The notes: a model not told the origin generated them from the letters alone. A DNA stretch of 64,000 bases from CBDCHC01 sp965277055 (GCA_965277055.1 OZ255703.1:1240001-1304000), one strand, 5' to 3'. Positions 1-8,730 are shown, counted from the stretch's first letter. Translations and numbers: made by a program.

Positions 1-1
1 T

Positions 2-1360
2 ACAATATTTACCGTAGCAGAGATGATGACTAGGCAAAATACTACAGCAATTTTAGTGCAAAACACTGATGGGATGTTGAGCGGCATAGTGACAGATAGA
101 GCCATGTGTACTAAAGTAGTTGCTGAGAACTTGTCTTCTGAAGCACCTATTACTAGTATTATGACTCCTCAGCCAATTACTATTCAACATTATGAAAGTG
201 GCTCTAAGGCGATGCTAGACATGGCTAAATCAAATATTCGCCATTTGCCAATTATGGATAATGCCCGTGTGGTTGGTATATTGACTGCTGCAGATTTACT
301 GCGTAAGCAAAGTCATAATGTCGTATTTCTGTTAGGCGAAGTGCAACAAGCTAAAACAGTGGATGAATTGGTAAAAGTTTCAACACATTTGCCATTAGCA
401 CTCACTTCAAGTATAGAAAATAACTTAGATGAACATCATATTGCCTATAGTCTTTCGACTATTGGTAGAGCCATTTTGGTTCGTCTTATTAAGCAATTTG
501 AACATCAGCATGGAAATGCACCGATTCCTTATGCATTTGTAGTAGCAGGCTCTCAAGCACGAGGCGAGCAAATACTGCATAGTGATCAAGATAATTTAAT
601 TATTTTAAGTAATGAATATAAAGAGAGTGAGCACGGGGAGTATTTTGCTCAGCTTGCTCACTACGTCAGTGATGGACTCGATAAATGTGGGTATATTTAC
701 TGCCCAGGTGGTATTATGGCATCGCATCCTAAGCTTAGAGTATCCTTACAAACTTGGATAGAATACTTTACAAAATGGATATGTGTGCCTGATCCTAAAG
801 CATTACTTAATGCTAGTATTTTCTTTGATATGAAATGTTTGTACGGAGACAGTTCTTTACTAGATACACTTAGAAAAGAGATACTGACTATGAGCCAAAA
901 GAATACAATATTTTTAACACATATGGCAGCAAATGCTCTGCAATATCAGCCTCCACTTGGGTTTTTTAGAAATCTCATTTTTGATAAAAATGATGCGCAT
1001 GAAGAAGTGCTAGATTTAAAACTCAGAGGGGTAAGCCCGATTATTGATATGGTGCGAGTATATGCTATCTCCCATCAAGTAGGTGCTATTAACACTACAG
1101 ATAGAATGAACCAATTATTATTAAATGGAGGTATGAGTGTATCTGGTGCGACTGAACTGATTGAAGCATATACCATGATAAATACCATACGCATTAAGCA
1201 CCAAGCAGAACAAGTACGCATAGGGGAGAATGTGAACAATGTAGTACAGCCTGCGGATATTTCATCGCTTAATAAAAAATATTTAAAAGACGCATTTAAA
1301 GTAGTATCAGCAATGCAAGAAGCAATGGCAAGCAGATATGCTACCAGTACATTAACCTAA
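2..1360 (+). CDS. CBS-domain/DUF294 putative nucleotidyltransferase (5'-partial)
   Basis: The reading frame is open to the left edge, so the gene starts outside the window; the ATGs at 23 and 26 lie inside a CBS domain. Visible residues 1-100 are a CBS pair (a TVAEMMT start, then IMTPQPITI and VVGILTAADLL). Residues about 130-290 are the DUF294 putative nucleotidyltransferase, with GSQARGEQ followed by SDQDN. The rest is the DUF294 C-terminal domain. Family members often carry an N-terminal cyclic-nucleotide-binding domain, which here would be upstream. They are thought to be cytoplasmic signalling proteins related to GlnD; the substrate is unknown. The exonuclease gene follows after 6 bases, a pairing common in proteobacteria near acetate permease genes. 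Confidence 0.88.
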   Translation, partial: TIFTVAEMMTRQNTTAILVQNTDGMLSGIVTDRAMCTKVVAENLSSEAPITSIMTPQPITIQHYESGSKAMLDMAKSNIRHLPIMDNARVVGILTAADLLRKQSHNVVFLLGEVQQAKTVDELVKVSTHLPLALTSSIENNLDEHHIAYSLSTIGRAILVRLIKQFEHQHGNAPIPYAFVVAGSQARGEQILHSDQDNLIILSNEYKESEHGEYFAQLAHYVSDGLDKCGYIYCPGGIMASHPKLRVSLQTWIEYFTKWICVPDPKALLNASIFFDMKCLYGDSSLLDTLRKEILTMSQKNTIFLTHMAANALQYQPPLGFFRNLIFDKNDAHEEVLDLKLRGVSPIIDMVRVYAISHQVGAINTTDRMNQLLLNGGMSVSGATELIEAYTMINTIRIKHQAEQVRIGENVNNVVQPADISSLNKKYLKDAFKVVSAMQEAMASRYATSTLT

Positions 1361-1366
1361 AGTACA

Positions 1367-2041
1367 ATGATAAGACTGCACTCTTTCTTTTCATCCAAGC
1401 AGACACATATTCCTCACCCTGTGTTAGATGAGTATCTTAATCTACCACTGGTAGATAAGCAAAGTCTATTAAAGGATTGTACTTTTATGGTGCTGGATTT
1501 TGAAACTACTGGGCTCAACCACAAAGAAGATAATTTGGTAAGTATGGGTTGGGTAGAGATTGAGCAGTTAGCGATTAATTTAGGAAGTAGTAAACATATT
1601 ATGATTAATCCTAAGAATAAACTCACTACAGAGAGTATTCTCATTCATAAACTCACAAATGACGAATTACAGCAAGGGTTATCTATTAGTGTAGCGATGG
1701 AAATGTTATTAACGCATATGCAAAATAAAATACTTGTAGTACATTTTCGGATGATTGAAGAGCAATTTATTAATGAGATTTGCTATCGGCTATATGGATT
1801 AAAAAAACTCCCTATGCGCATGATTGACACGCTAGAAATAGAACTCAATAAACATCCAACACTTGCAGATCCTGGTCCTAGTGAAGGATATCGGTTGAAT
1901 AATTTACGAGAAAAGTACCATCTCCCTAGATACAAAGCGCATAACGCAACTATTGATGCTTTAGCTACAGCTGAGTTGTTTTTAGCTCAGCTGAATTGGA
2001 TGGAAAAAGAATCGAATACGAAATTACAGGAGTTACTATGA
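1367..2041 (+). CDS. 3'-5' exonuclease, DNA polymerase III epsilon-like (DEDDh)
   Basis: A 224-residue cytoplasmic protein with an RNase H-fold exonuclease domain. Exo I is DFETTG at about residue 44 and Exo III is HNATIDA at about 192-198, which gives the DEDDh type. The Exo II region (VVHFRMIEEQFI) has Glu where Asp is usual, so the acidic set is slightly altered. Such proteins remove nucleotides from DNA 3' ends, but this stand-alone paralogue is not replicative DnaQ. It lies 6 bases after the DUF294/CBS gene. Its stop overlaps the next start (ATGA at 2038-2041), so the four genes from base 2 to 4796 look like one operon. Confidence 0.85.
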   Translation: MIRLHSFFSSKQTHIPHPVLDEYLNLPLVDKQSLLKDCTFMVLDFETTGLNHKEDNLVSMGWVEIEQLAINLGSSKHIMINPKNKLTTESILIHKLTNDELQQGLSISVAMEMLLTHMQNKILVVHFRMIEEQFINEICYRLYGLKKLPMRMIDTLEIELNKHPTLADPGPSEGYRLNNLREKYHLPRYKAHNATIDALATAELFLAQLNWMEKESNTKLQELL

Positions 2042-3171
2042 GCGTAATTACGAATATTGAAGACTTGCGACAGTTAGCGAAGAAAAAAGTCCCCAAATTC
2101 ATCTTTGATTATGTAGATAGAGGTTCTTATGATGAATTGACTTTGCATAGAAATCGCACTAAAATTTCAGACATACCTCTTCGGCAGCGAGTCTTTATTG
2201 ATGTAGATTATAGAGATACTTCTGTGGACATGCTTGGTGAGCATTGGGATATGCCTATTGGTATAGCACCTACAGGCCTCACTGGTATTATGCACGCTAA
2301 TGGTGAAATTTATGGTGCCCAAGTAGCAGAGGAGAAGAATATTCCTTTTTGCCTGAGCACAATGTCTATTTGTTCAATAGAGCAGGTTAAAGCTGAGACT
2401 AGTAAACCATTTTGGTTTCAACTATATGTTATGCGCGATAGAGCATTTGTGAAAAATTTAATCCTAAGAGCCAAAGAAGCTCAATGCTCTGCATTAGTTT
2501 TGACCGCAGATTTACAAATTCAAGGACAGCGTCATCAAGATATAAAAAATGGACTCACAGTCCCGCCAAAAGTCACATTGCGAAATTTACTTGATTTGAT
2601 TTCTAAACCCACATGGGGGTTCAAAATGTTAGGAGCAAAAAGTAAAACCTTTGGTAACCTAACTGAGTATATAAATTCAAGTAATATAGCAACATTATCA
2701 GAATGGATTGCCAAACAATTTGATGCTTCACTCACATGGGATGATATTAATTTTGTGCGTGAATATTGGGATAAAAAACTAATAATTAAAGGTATTATTG
2801 ATCCAGAAGATGCACGTAAATGTGTGGAATATGAAGCAGATGCGCTCATTGTTTCTAATCACGGTGGCAGGCAGTTAGATGGCGGACTTTCAGCGATAGA
2901 AGCATTGCCACATATTGTGGATGCAGTGGGCAATGATATTGAAGTGTACTTTGATAGTGGTATTAAAAATGGGGCAGATGTGTTACGAGCGATGTCACTA
3001 GGTGCTAAAGGTACATTCATTGGTAAATCCTTTTTGTATGGTTTGGGTGCAAGAGGAAAAAAAGGAGTGGCAACTGCCATTGAGATTTTGCAAAAAGAAC
3101 TCGATGTCAGTATGGCACTTACAGGGAGTGGTTCAATTTCATCAGTTAATAGGAATAATATTATATTATGA
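2038..3171 (+). CDS. lldD: FMN-dependent alpha-hydroxy-acid dehydrogenase (L-lactate dehydrogenase-like)
   Basis: A 377-residue enzyme of the FMN family that oxidises L-2-hydroxy acids such as lactate or glycolate to 2-oxo acids. The catalytic His-Gly-Gly-Arg motif (SNHGGRQLDGG) is at about residue 275. The flavin/phosphate-binding segment (SLGAKGTFIGKSFLYG) follows near 320, and ADLQIQGQRHQDIKNG lies near 160-175. The ATG at 2038 is preferred over an upstream ATG at 1996: it has AGGAG just upstream and overlaps the previous stop. Membrane-linked L-lactate dehydrogenase is the best guess; glycolate or another hydroxy acid is possible. Its stop overlaps the next start (ATGA at 3168). Confidence 0.85.
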   Translation: MSVITNIEDLRQLAKKKVPKFIFDYVDRGSYDELTLHRNRTKISDIPLRQRVFIDVDYRDTSVDMLGEHWDMPIGIAPTGLTGIMHANGEIYGAQVAEEKNIPFCLSTMSICSIEQVKAETSKPFWFQLYVMRDRAFVKNLILRAKEAQCSALVLTADLQIQGQRHQDIKNGLTVPPKVTLRNLLDLISKPTWGFKMLGAKSKTFGNLTEYINSSNIATLSEWIAKQFDASLTWDDINFVREYWDKKLIIKGIIDPEDARKCVEYEADALIVSNHGGRQLDGGLSAIEALPHIVDAVGNDIEVYFDSGIKNGADVLRAMSLGAKGTFIGKSFLYGLGARGKKGVATAIEILQKELDVSMALTGSGSISSVNRNNIIL

Positions 3172-4796
3172 TTACCGTTGCAGAGTTATTTATTAAAGCG
3201 TTAGAAAATGAAGGTGTTGAGTATATTTTTGGGTTACCCGGTGAGGAAAATCTAGATTTACTTGAGGCTATTTCAAATTCAAACATCAAATTTATTTTGA
3301 CCCATGATGAGCGCAGTGCCGCCTTTATGGCTGCTACTTATGGCAGACTTACTGGCAATGCTGGAGTGTGTCTTTCCACATTGGGTCCTGGAGCTACCAA
3401 TCTTACTACCGGACTAGCCTATGCTACACTTGGAGCGATGCCAATGGTTGCTATTACTGGGCAAAAACCCATTAAAGCAAGTCAGCAAGGTAAATTTCAA
3501 GTGCTAGATATTGTGCGTATGGTCGAGCCTTTGGTGAAGTATGCCAAAAGTGTTTCTTATGGTTCACAAGCGTCTTCAATTATCCGTGATGCCTTTAGAG
3601 CAGCAGAAGAAGAGCGTCCAGGGGCGGTACATATTGAACTCCCAGAAGATATTGCCAATGATGAAGTAACTAACTATAAAATTTTTCCTGCACAACATAT
3701 CCACCGTTCATTTGCTACTGATAATGCAATTAGTATCGCAGCAGATGCAATTCGTAATGCGAAAAAACCATTGCTATTGATTGGTGCAGATGCTAATAGA
3801 AAAAATGTCTCAGCATGCCTTAATGATTTTATCAATAATCTTGATATCATGTTCTTTAACACCCAAATGGGTAAAGGAGTGGTAAATGTAGTAAATAATG
3901 AGCATTTTATCGGTACTGCGGCTTTATCTTCAGATGACTATCTGCATAAAAAAGTAATTAAAGAAGCTGATTTAATTATTAATATTGGGCATGATATTGT
4001 AGAAAAACCACCATTCTTAATGAGTGGTGACGAGCAAACCGTGATTCATATTAACTTTAATAGTGCTCAGATTAGAGATATTTATTACCCACAAATTGAA
4101 GTAGTTGGTAATATTCGCCATACTGTTGAGAAGCTTACTGAAAAATTAAAAGATCATAAGTGTTCTAAAGAATGGGCAACAGGCTTTAGAGAGCAAATTA
4201 AAGAGATAATTCATCGCCACGATGAGGATTCTGCGTTTCCAGTCAAGCCCCAGCGTTTGGTTGCCGATGTGCGTAAGGTAATGGGAGAGCAAGATATTGT
4301 ATGTTTGGATAATGGGATGTTTAAAGTTTGGTTTGCAAGACATTATCATACGCATAAGATTCACACATTGCTGTTAGATAATGCACTTGCTACCATGGGT
4401 GCGGGGTTACCTTCGGCAATTGCTGCGAAAATGATCAAGCCACATCGCAATGTATTAGCTGTATGTGGTGATGGTGGACTTATGATGAGTATTGGTGAAA
4501 TTGAAACTGCTAAACGCTTGGGAGTGAATATCGTAGTGATGGTACTTGTGGATAATGCCTATGGTATGATTAAATGGAAGCAAAAAGGGCAAAACCTCAA
4601 AGATTTTGGACTAGATTTTGAAAATCCTGACTTTATCAAACTAGCCGATAGTTATGGGCTTAAAGGCTATCGGGTAAATACTACTGAGGAATTAGTACCA
4701 ACGCTAAGCGAGGCATTTACTAATTCAGAGCTAAGTATCGTCGAAGTACCAATTGATTATAGCGAGAACGACTTTATTTACCAGAGCGTGGAATAA
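3168..4796 (+). CDS. Acetolactate synthase large-subunit-like ThDP enzyme
   Basis: 542 residues with three ThDP-enzyme domains. The N-terminal domain carries FGLPGEENLDLL and the activating Glu in THDERSAAFMA (residue 48). The C-terminal cofactor motif starts at CGDGGLMM (residue 433) and ends at VDNAYG. It probably condenses two pyruvates to acetolactate. No regulatory small subunit lies beside it, as for catabolic AlsS-type enzymes. Because it is coupled by a four-base overlap to the hydroxy-acid dehydrogenase, a lactate-pyruvate-acetolactate route is an attractive inference. Another 2-oxo-acid carboligase or decarboxylase activity cannot be excluded. Its last 23 bases overlap the convergent bamE. 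Confidence 0.75.
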   Translation: MITVAELFIKALENEGVEYIFGLPGEENLDLLEAISNSNIKFILTHDERSAAFMAATYGRLTGNAGVCLSTLGPGATNLTTGLAYATLGAMPMVAITGQKPIKASQQGKFQVLDIVRMVEPLVKYAKSVSYGSQASSIIRDAFRAAEEERPGAVHIELPEDIANDEVTNYKIFPAQHIHRSFATDNAISIAADAIRNAKKPLLLIGADANRKNVSACLNDFINNLDIMFFNTQMGKGVVNVVNNEHFIGTAALSSDDYLHKKVIKEADLIINIGHDIVEKPPFLMSGDEQTVIHINFNSAQIRDIYYPQIEVVGNIRHTVEKLTEKLKDHKCSKEWATGFREQIKEIIHRHDEDSAFPVKPQRLVADVRKVMGEQDIVCLDNGMFKVWFARHYHTHKIHTLLLDNALATMGAGLPSAIAAKMIKPHRNVLAVCGDGGLMMSIGEIETAKRLGVNIVVMVLVDNAYGMIKWKQKGQNLKDFGLDFENPDFIKLADSYGLKGYRVNTTEELVPTLSEAFTNSELSIVEVPIDYSENDFIYQSVE

Positions 4797-5148
4797 TTTC
4801 TATTAACTTGTTTTCGTCACTAAAAAATAGGGTGAGTTGTGAAAATACACGCTCACCATCTATTAATGAATTATCAATATAATCCCAGCGATTTTTTCTA
4901 AAAGGATCATCAATCGTTGGGGAGCCAATGAGTTTTCTGACTTCAAATTTACTCATCCCTAGTTTAAGTGCATCTATTTGTTCTGCACTAATGCTTATTC
5001 CTTGAGTAAAATCTTTTTGATATCCATCAGGTAAGAGCACACTCGTAGCACTTGCTACACTCTCTACCCCTGATCGTAACGTATTACTTACATCGCTAAA
5101 ACAGGAAGTTAAAAATATTACGGTTGTGAGAGAGAGTATTTTTTTCAT
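4774..5148 (-). CDS. bamE: Outer-membrane assembly lipoprotein BamE (SmpA/OmlA)
   Basis: 124 residues with a lipoprotein signal peptide (MKKILSLTTVIFLTSC; lipobox LTSC, Cys16). The SmpA/OmlA fold follows, with the typical IDALKLGMSKFEVRKLIGSP and a C-terminal NRWDYIDN segment. BamE is an accessory subunit of the BAM complex, which inserts beta-barrels into the outer membrane, and it faces the periplasm. Its start lies 57 bases from that of fur on the other strand, an arrangement widespread in gammaproteobacteria. The spacer between N-terminus and core is a little longer than in E. coli. Confidence 0.9.
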   Translation of the reverse strand: MKKILSLTTVIFLTSCFSDVSNTLRSGVESVASATSVLLPDGYQKDFTQGISISAEQIDALKLGMSKFEVRKLIGSPTIDDPFRKNRWDYIDNSLIDGERVFSQLTLFFSDENKLIEIIPRSGK

Positions 5149-5205
5149 TGAATTAAATGCTAAAATGAAATAGATTTTACCATGAGTCCTATTTGTGACA
5201 CAATA

Positions 5206-5637
5206 ATGAATATTGAAGATATTAAAAACGCAGGGTTAAAGGTAACAAACCCGCGGATTAAAATTTTAGAGATTCTGGAACAAAGTTCAAAGAAACATTT
5301 GAGTGCTGATGATATTTACCGTGAGTTAGTGCTTAGTGGTGAGGAAATAGGAGTTGCTACTATTTACCGTGTGCTTACTCAGTTTGAACAAGTAGGGATG
5401 GTACATAAGCTCAATTTTGAAAGTACGGGTGCGGTATATGAGCTTGCTCATGCTGAGCATCATGATCATCTTGTTTGTATTCAATGTGGCAAAATTCAGG
5501 AGTTTTCTAATGAAACAATTGAGTCATGCCAAACCAAAGTAGCTAATGAATTTGGCTATCAACTAACGGATCATTCGCTATATTTATATGGTATTTGCCC
5601 TGATTGTCAGGCAAAAAATGTCCTAAAAAATAAATAA
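5206..5637 (+). CDS. fur: Ferric uptake regulator Fur
   Basis: 143 residues. The winged helix (NAGLKVTNPRIKILEIL, then VATIYRVLTQFEQVGMV) is followed by the metal and dimer domain, with HAEHHDHLVC and two Cys pairs (CIQC, CPDC). It is an Fe2+-dependent repressor of iron-uptake genes. The ATG at 5206 (MNIEDIKNAGLK) matches the usual Fur N-terminus; an in-frame ATG at 5182 would add eight residues. It is divergent from bamE and is followed after 4 bases by a YciI-family gene, so it may be the first gene of the group running to 8151. Confidence 0.92.
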   Translation: MNIEDIKNAGLKVTNPRIKILEILEQSSKKHLSADDIYRELVLSGEEIGVATIYRVLTQFEQVGMVHKLNFESTGAVYELAHAEHHDHLVCIQCGKIQEFSNETIESCQTKVANEFGYQLTDHSLYLYGICPDCQAKNVLKNK

Positions 5638-5641
5638 CACC

Positions 5642-5926
5642 ATGCTTTATATTATTATCGCCACAGATACCCCAAACTCACTGGAAAAAAGAATGTCTGT
5701 ACGCCCGAAACATATTGAACGCTTAGAACAACTACAAGCCGAAGGCAGGCTGATTATCGCAGGACCAAACCCCATAGAAGGTACAGACCAATTTTCAGGT
5801 TCTGTAGTGATTGCTGAATTTGATTCGTTAGAGGATGCTAAAACATGGGCTCATGATGATCCGTATGTTCACTCTGGTGCATATGAGAATGTAAATGTTA
5901 AACCTTATAAAAAAGTATTACCATAA
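5642..5926 (+). CDS. YciI family protein
   Basis: 94 residues covering the whole YCII domain, a ferredoxin-like alpha/beta fold: MLYIIIATDTP start, central GRLIIAGPNPIEG and C-terminal SLEDAKTWAHDDPYV. The family's conserved His (HIERLEQLQ) and Asp (DDPY) are present. YciI proteins are small cytoplasmic proteins, some with proposed dehalogenase- or muconolactone-isomerase-like chemistry, but most lack a known function. The gene sits between fur and a persulfide dioxygenase with 4- and 2-base gaps, so it is co-transcribed with them. Confidence 0.88.
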   Translation: MLYIIIATDTPNSLEKRMSVRPKHIERLEQLQAEGRLIIAGPNPIEGTDQFSGSVVIAEFDSLEDAKTWAHDDPYVHSGAYENVNVKPYKKVLP

Positions 5927-5928
5927 TT

Positions 5929-6669
5929 ATGCTACATGCCCAACTGATATTTAAACCATTATTTGAAGCCGAAAGCTCCACATGGACTTACCTCCTTGCT
6001 GATAAAGTCACGAAAGAAGCAGTGATTATTGATGCTGTAGCAGAAACATTTGAGCGTGATACCTTAGTTATTGAGGAAATGGGACTGAAGCTCAAATATA
6101 TTATTGAAACACATATTCATGCTGATCATATTACAAGCTCGTGCCCCTTACAGGAAAAATATTCTAATGCTCAAATTGTCTTAGGCGAGGGTAATGACGT
6201 AGATTGTGCGAACATCTTTTTAGCTGATGGCAATTCACTACATTTTGGTGACTTTACGATTACCGCTATTGCAACCCCTGGACACACCTCTGGCTGTACT
6301 TCTTACGCTCTAGAAAATATGGTATTTACCGGTGATGCACTCCTGATTCGCTCTTGTGGTAGATGTGACTTTCAGGGAGGAAATGCTGAAATTTTATATG
6401 AATCATTGCAAAAACTCTTTGCTCTTGATGATAACACCTTAGTATTCCCCGGGCACGACTATAGTGGGCGCATCGTCTCTACTATCTGGGAAGAAAAAGA
6501 ATACAATGAAATGGCTGGCGGGAACCCAACAAGGGAAGTATTTGTACAGAGAGTTAATGGAATGCAACTCAGCCTGCCTAAAAAAATCCATATTGCAGTA
6601 CCCTCGAATCAAGTATGTGGTATGAAAATTATCAGAGACGATAGTTTGTTATCTGGCTTAAATGGTTAA
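5929..6669 (+). CDS. Persulfide dioxygenase-like MBL-fold protein (ETHE1 type)
   Basis: 246 residues of metallo-beta-lactamase fold. The metal ligands are in THIHADHITSS (about residue 60), the GHTSGC segment, FTGDALLI and FPGHDYSG. The CGRCDFQGG segment and the single-iron arrangement are hallmarks of ETHE1/SDO persulfide dioxygenases, which oxidise glutathione persulfide to sulfite. This is distinct from glyoxalase II, which has THxHxDH plus a longer C-terminal domain. The enzyme is expected in the cytoplasm and would suit sulfide detoxification or sulfur oxidation. It overlaps the next small gene by 8 bases. Confidence 0.82.
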   Translation: MLHAQLIFKPLFEAESSTWTYLLADKVTKEAVIIDAVAETFERDTLVIEEMGLKLKYIIETHIHADHITSSCPLQEKYSNAQIVLGEGNDVDCANIFLADGNSLHFGDFTITAIATPGHTSGCTSYALENMVFTGDALLIRSCGRCDFQGGNAEILYESLQKLFALDDNTLVFPGHDYSGRIVSTIWEEKEYNEMAGGNPTREVFVQRVNGMQLSLPKKIHIAVPSNQVCGMKIIRDDSLLSGLNG

Positions 6670-6907
6670 CGGGTATTCACTTGACCCACACCCAAATGCT
6701 AATTTTGCTACAGAAGAATTTGCTATTATAAGACTTAAATCACGTAAGCGTGACCGCATTCCAGGGACCAATGTCACAGTAGTTGCTAGTATGGAAGAGG
6801 CACTTGAGGGTGCAGATTCTGCACAAGATTTGTATGCAGCCAAAGTAGCAGGACCAGCACGTTCTTCTGAGGGGTATTTGCTTTACTATATTATTAAGAT
6901 TTTATGA
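6662..6907 (+). CDS. Small conserved-looking hypothetical protein
   Basis: 81 residues, not recognised. It has no signal peptide or membrane segment; it is a basic N-terminal part (EEFAIIRLKSRKRDR), a short acidic stretch (ASMEEALEGADSAQ) and a hydrophobic end (GYLLYYIIKIL). The start ATG overlaps the end of the persulfide dioxygenase gene. The stop overlaps the next start by four bases (ATGA at 6904-6907). Tight coupling on both sides is the main argument that it is a real gene. No function is proposed beyond its sulfur/redox neighbourhood. Confidence 0.6.
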   Translation: MVNGYSLDPHPNANFATEEFAIIRLKSRKRDRIPGTNVTVVASMEEALEGADSAQDLYAAKVAGPARSSEGYLLYYIIKIL

Positions 6908-8151
6908 GATTTTTTGCTTTTTGTCTGGCGTTATTATCTACTCCGCTCTATGCTGAAGAAAGCCTGAGTTTTGAAGCAACTAGTGGCAATGAATTAGAGT
7001 ACATTCAATTTGCTGAAGATGATGACGCTCAAAATTTGATTATCTATCTACCGGGACAGCGTGGGCTTGGGAATGAATATGTCAAGTGGGCGAATGATTT
7101 AGCTTTTAATGACACGCATGTATGGGCAGTAGATTTACATGCAAGCTATTTGTTGGCAAAAACACGTAGTAGCCCGATTCAATTTGTGGTGAGTGATGTA
7201 GTTGAATTAGTCGCTCATGCACAGCAGGACTATGACAATATTTACTTACTTAGTGTTAGTAGAGGTGCTAAATTTGTGCTTGATGTCGCCTACCAGCACC
7301 AATTACAATACAAAACGCACCACTTAAAAGGCATTATCTTGCATGCCCCACATTTAGTAAAGGGCAGTGTAGAAATTGGCGAATCAGCAACATATCAGCA
7401 AATTGCTCAGTATTCTAATTTGCCTTTATTTTTGATTTTTTCAGAATATAGTACTAAATATGCTAGGGCAGGAGAAATCAAAAATACCTTATCAATAGGT
7501 GGTTCCCAAGTGTTTACTATGTTATTGCCTGATACGATTGCAGGGTTTTTTATGCGTAAAAATACTGATTTGAACTCTACCAGTATTATTAATAAAAACA
7601 AATTATCCCAGACCTATCAGAATGCATTAATGCTCTTTGATACGCTTAATATTCCTCCTATAAAACAGATGAAAACTATTGATACTGATAAGGCAAGAGT
7701 GCAATTTAGTGATACGCTGTCTGTGCAAAATACTCCCAGTAAGGAGCTGATTTTAGAAGATCTTGAGGGCAATACGGTAAATTTACAATCTTATAAAGGA
7801 AAAGTTGTACTGCTTAATTTTTGGGCGAGTTGGTGCACTCCGTGTATTAAGGAAATCCCTTCTCTGATGAGATTAAAAGAAAAAGTAAATCACCCTGATT
7901 TTGAAATTTTGGCTATTAATATTGGCGAAAGTAGAGAGCGTATTGTTAAATTTAAGAAAAAAGTGCCTTTTGAGCTCACCACATTGTTAGACACCGAAGG
8001 TAAATATGCGAATGCATGGCATGTGTATGCATATCCATCCAACTATATTACCGATAAAACATTACAGGTTCGGTATGGTTATCGAGGTGCATTAGAATGG
8101 GATAGAGAGGATATTGTAACCACTATTACTGCTTTACTCAATGAACACTGA
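6904..8151 (+). CDS. Exported alpha/beta-hydrolase-like and TlpA-type thioredoxin fusion
   Basis: 415 residues with a Sec signal peptide (cleavage after PLYA, about residue 17). Residues about 35-235 resemble an alpha/beta hydrolase (DUF3530-like): LIIYLPGQRG, then a possible nucleophile elbow LLSVSRGAKFV. Residues about 275-415 are a complete TlpA/ResA thioredoxin domain: LEDLEGNTVNLQSYKGKVV, the active site WASWCTPC, then the cis-Pro region VYAYPSNYI. Both domains should be periplasmic. The thioredoxin part may reduce cytochrome c or copper-site thiols; the role of the hydrolase part is unknown. The start overlaps the upstream gene by four bases. Confidence 0.78.
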   Translation: MRFFAFCLALLSTPLYAEESLSFEATSGNELEYIQFAEDDDAQNLIIYLPGQRGLGNEYVKWANDLAFNDTHVWAVDLHASYLLAKTRSSPIQFVVSDVVELVAHAQQDYDNIYLLSVSRGAKFVLDVAYQHQLQYKTHHLKGIILHAPHLVKGSVEIGESATYQQIAQYSNLPLFLIFSEYSTKYARAGEIKNTLSIGGSQVFTMLLPDTIAGFFMRKNTDLNSTSIINKNKLSQTYQNALMLFDTLNIPPIKQMKTIDTDKARVQFSDTLSVQNTPSKELILEDLEGNTVNLQSYKGKVVLLNFWASWCTPCIKEIPSLMRLKEKVNHPDFEILAINIGESRERIVKFKKKVPFELTTLLDTEGKYANAWHVYAYPSNYITDKTLQVRYGYRGALEWDREDIVTTITALLNEH

Positions 8152-8730
8152 ACACTTCATACCCATCAGTATTAAGCTATTTAAGGATATTTCTACGCAG
8201 GACATTGAGACCTTATTTTTTACCCATACCCCTAAACTCAAATTATTAGACAAACTGTACCTTGCACGTATTGGTAGGTGAGTACTCTGGTGTGCTTGCA
8301 ATTATTGGTACATTCAGTGCTTTAGTAAACCTCTTTGCGGTAATCAGTGCCTTAGGCGGGCTTATAGCCATGATCATTGAGCAAGTGACTCACTTATTTA
8401 ATCAGTATAATAAATTTCTCAGCGTATGTACAGGTGCACTCTATTTTCATAATCTGGGTAATAATTTAAGTACCATAAGTTATATTGCTAATAATAATTT
8501 TGAAGAAGAAGGTACAGAAGTGTTATTCGGGTATTATTTTCTCAGTTAGCAGTGGTATCAAGGATATCACACAGCTACAAGATATCTATACTATGGAAAT
8601 AGACTTCAATGTGCGAGATAGTATGGCAAAATTATAAAGTTTAGGATTGATAGATTCTCAGAGTTTCACTACCATGTCTAAGGAGTAAACAGTAGAAATA
8701 CTAGAGGACTATTGGAAAGAGTTGTTATGA
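8141..8730 (+). pseudogene. Decayed DUF3754 family membrane protein gene
   Basis: Remnants in three frames line up with the DUF3754 (TMEM143-like) family. An N-terminal piece from 8141 (MNTEHFIPISIKLF) stops after 46 codons. After an apparent internal deletion, a hydrophobic piece around 8275-8548 has GVLAIIGTFSALVNLFAV and the family signature GALYFHNLGNNLSTISYI. A third frame continues to 8730 (MEIDFNVRDSMAKL, then LGLIDSQSF and LEDYWKELL) with two in-frame stops. Intact family members are a few hundred residues longer. The end still overlaps the next start by four bases (ATGA), an echo of former translational coupling. Confidence 0.8.

Noticed and set aside
3168..4796. Glyoxylate carboligase or oxalyl-CoA decarboxylase
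   Set aside because: The activating Glu is present (glyoxylate carboligase lacks it) and no oxalate or glyoxylate genes are nearby; acetolactate-synthase-like is the better fit.
8262..8549. Intact 95-residue membrane protein
   Set aside because: It is the middle part of a decayed DUF3754 gene, with matching pieces in the other two frames.
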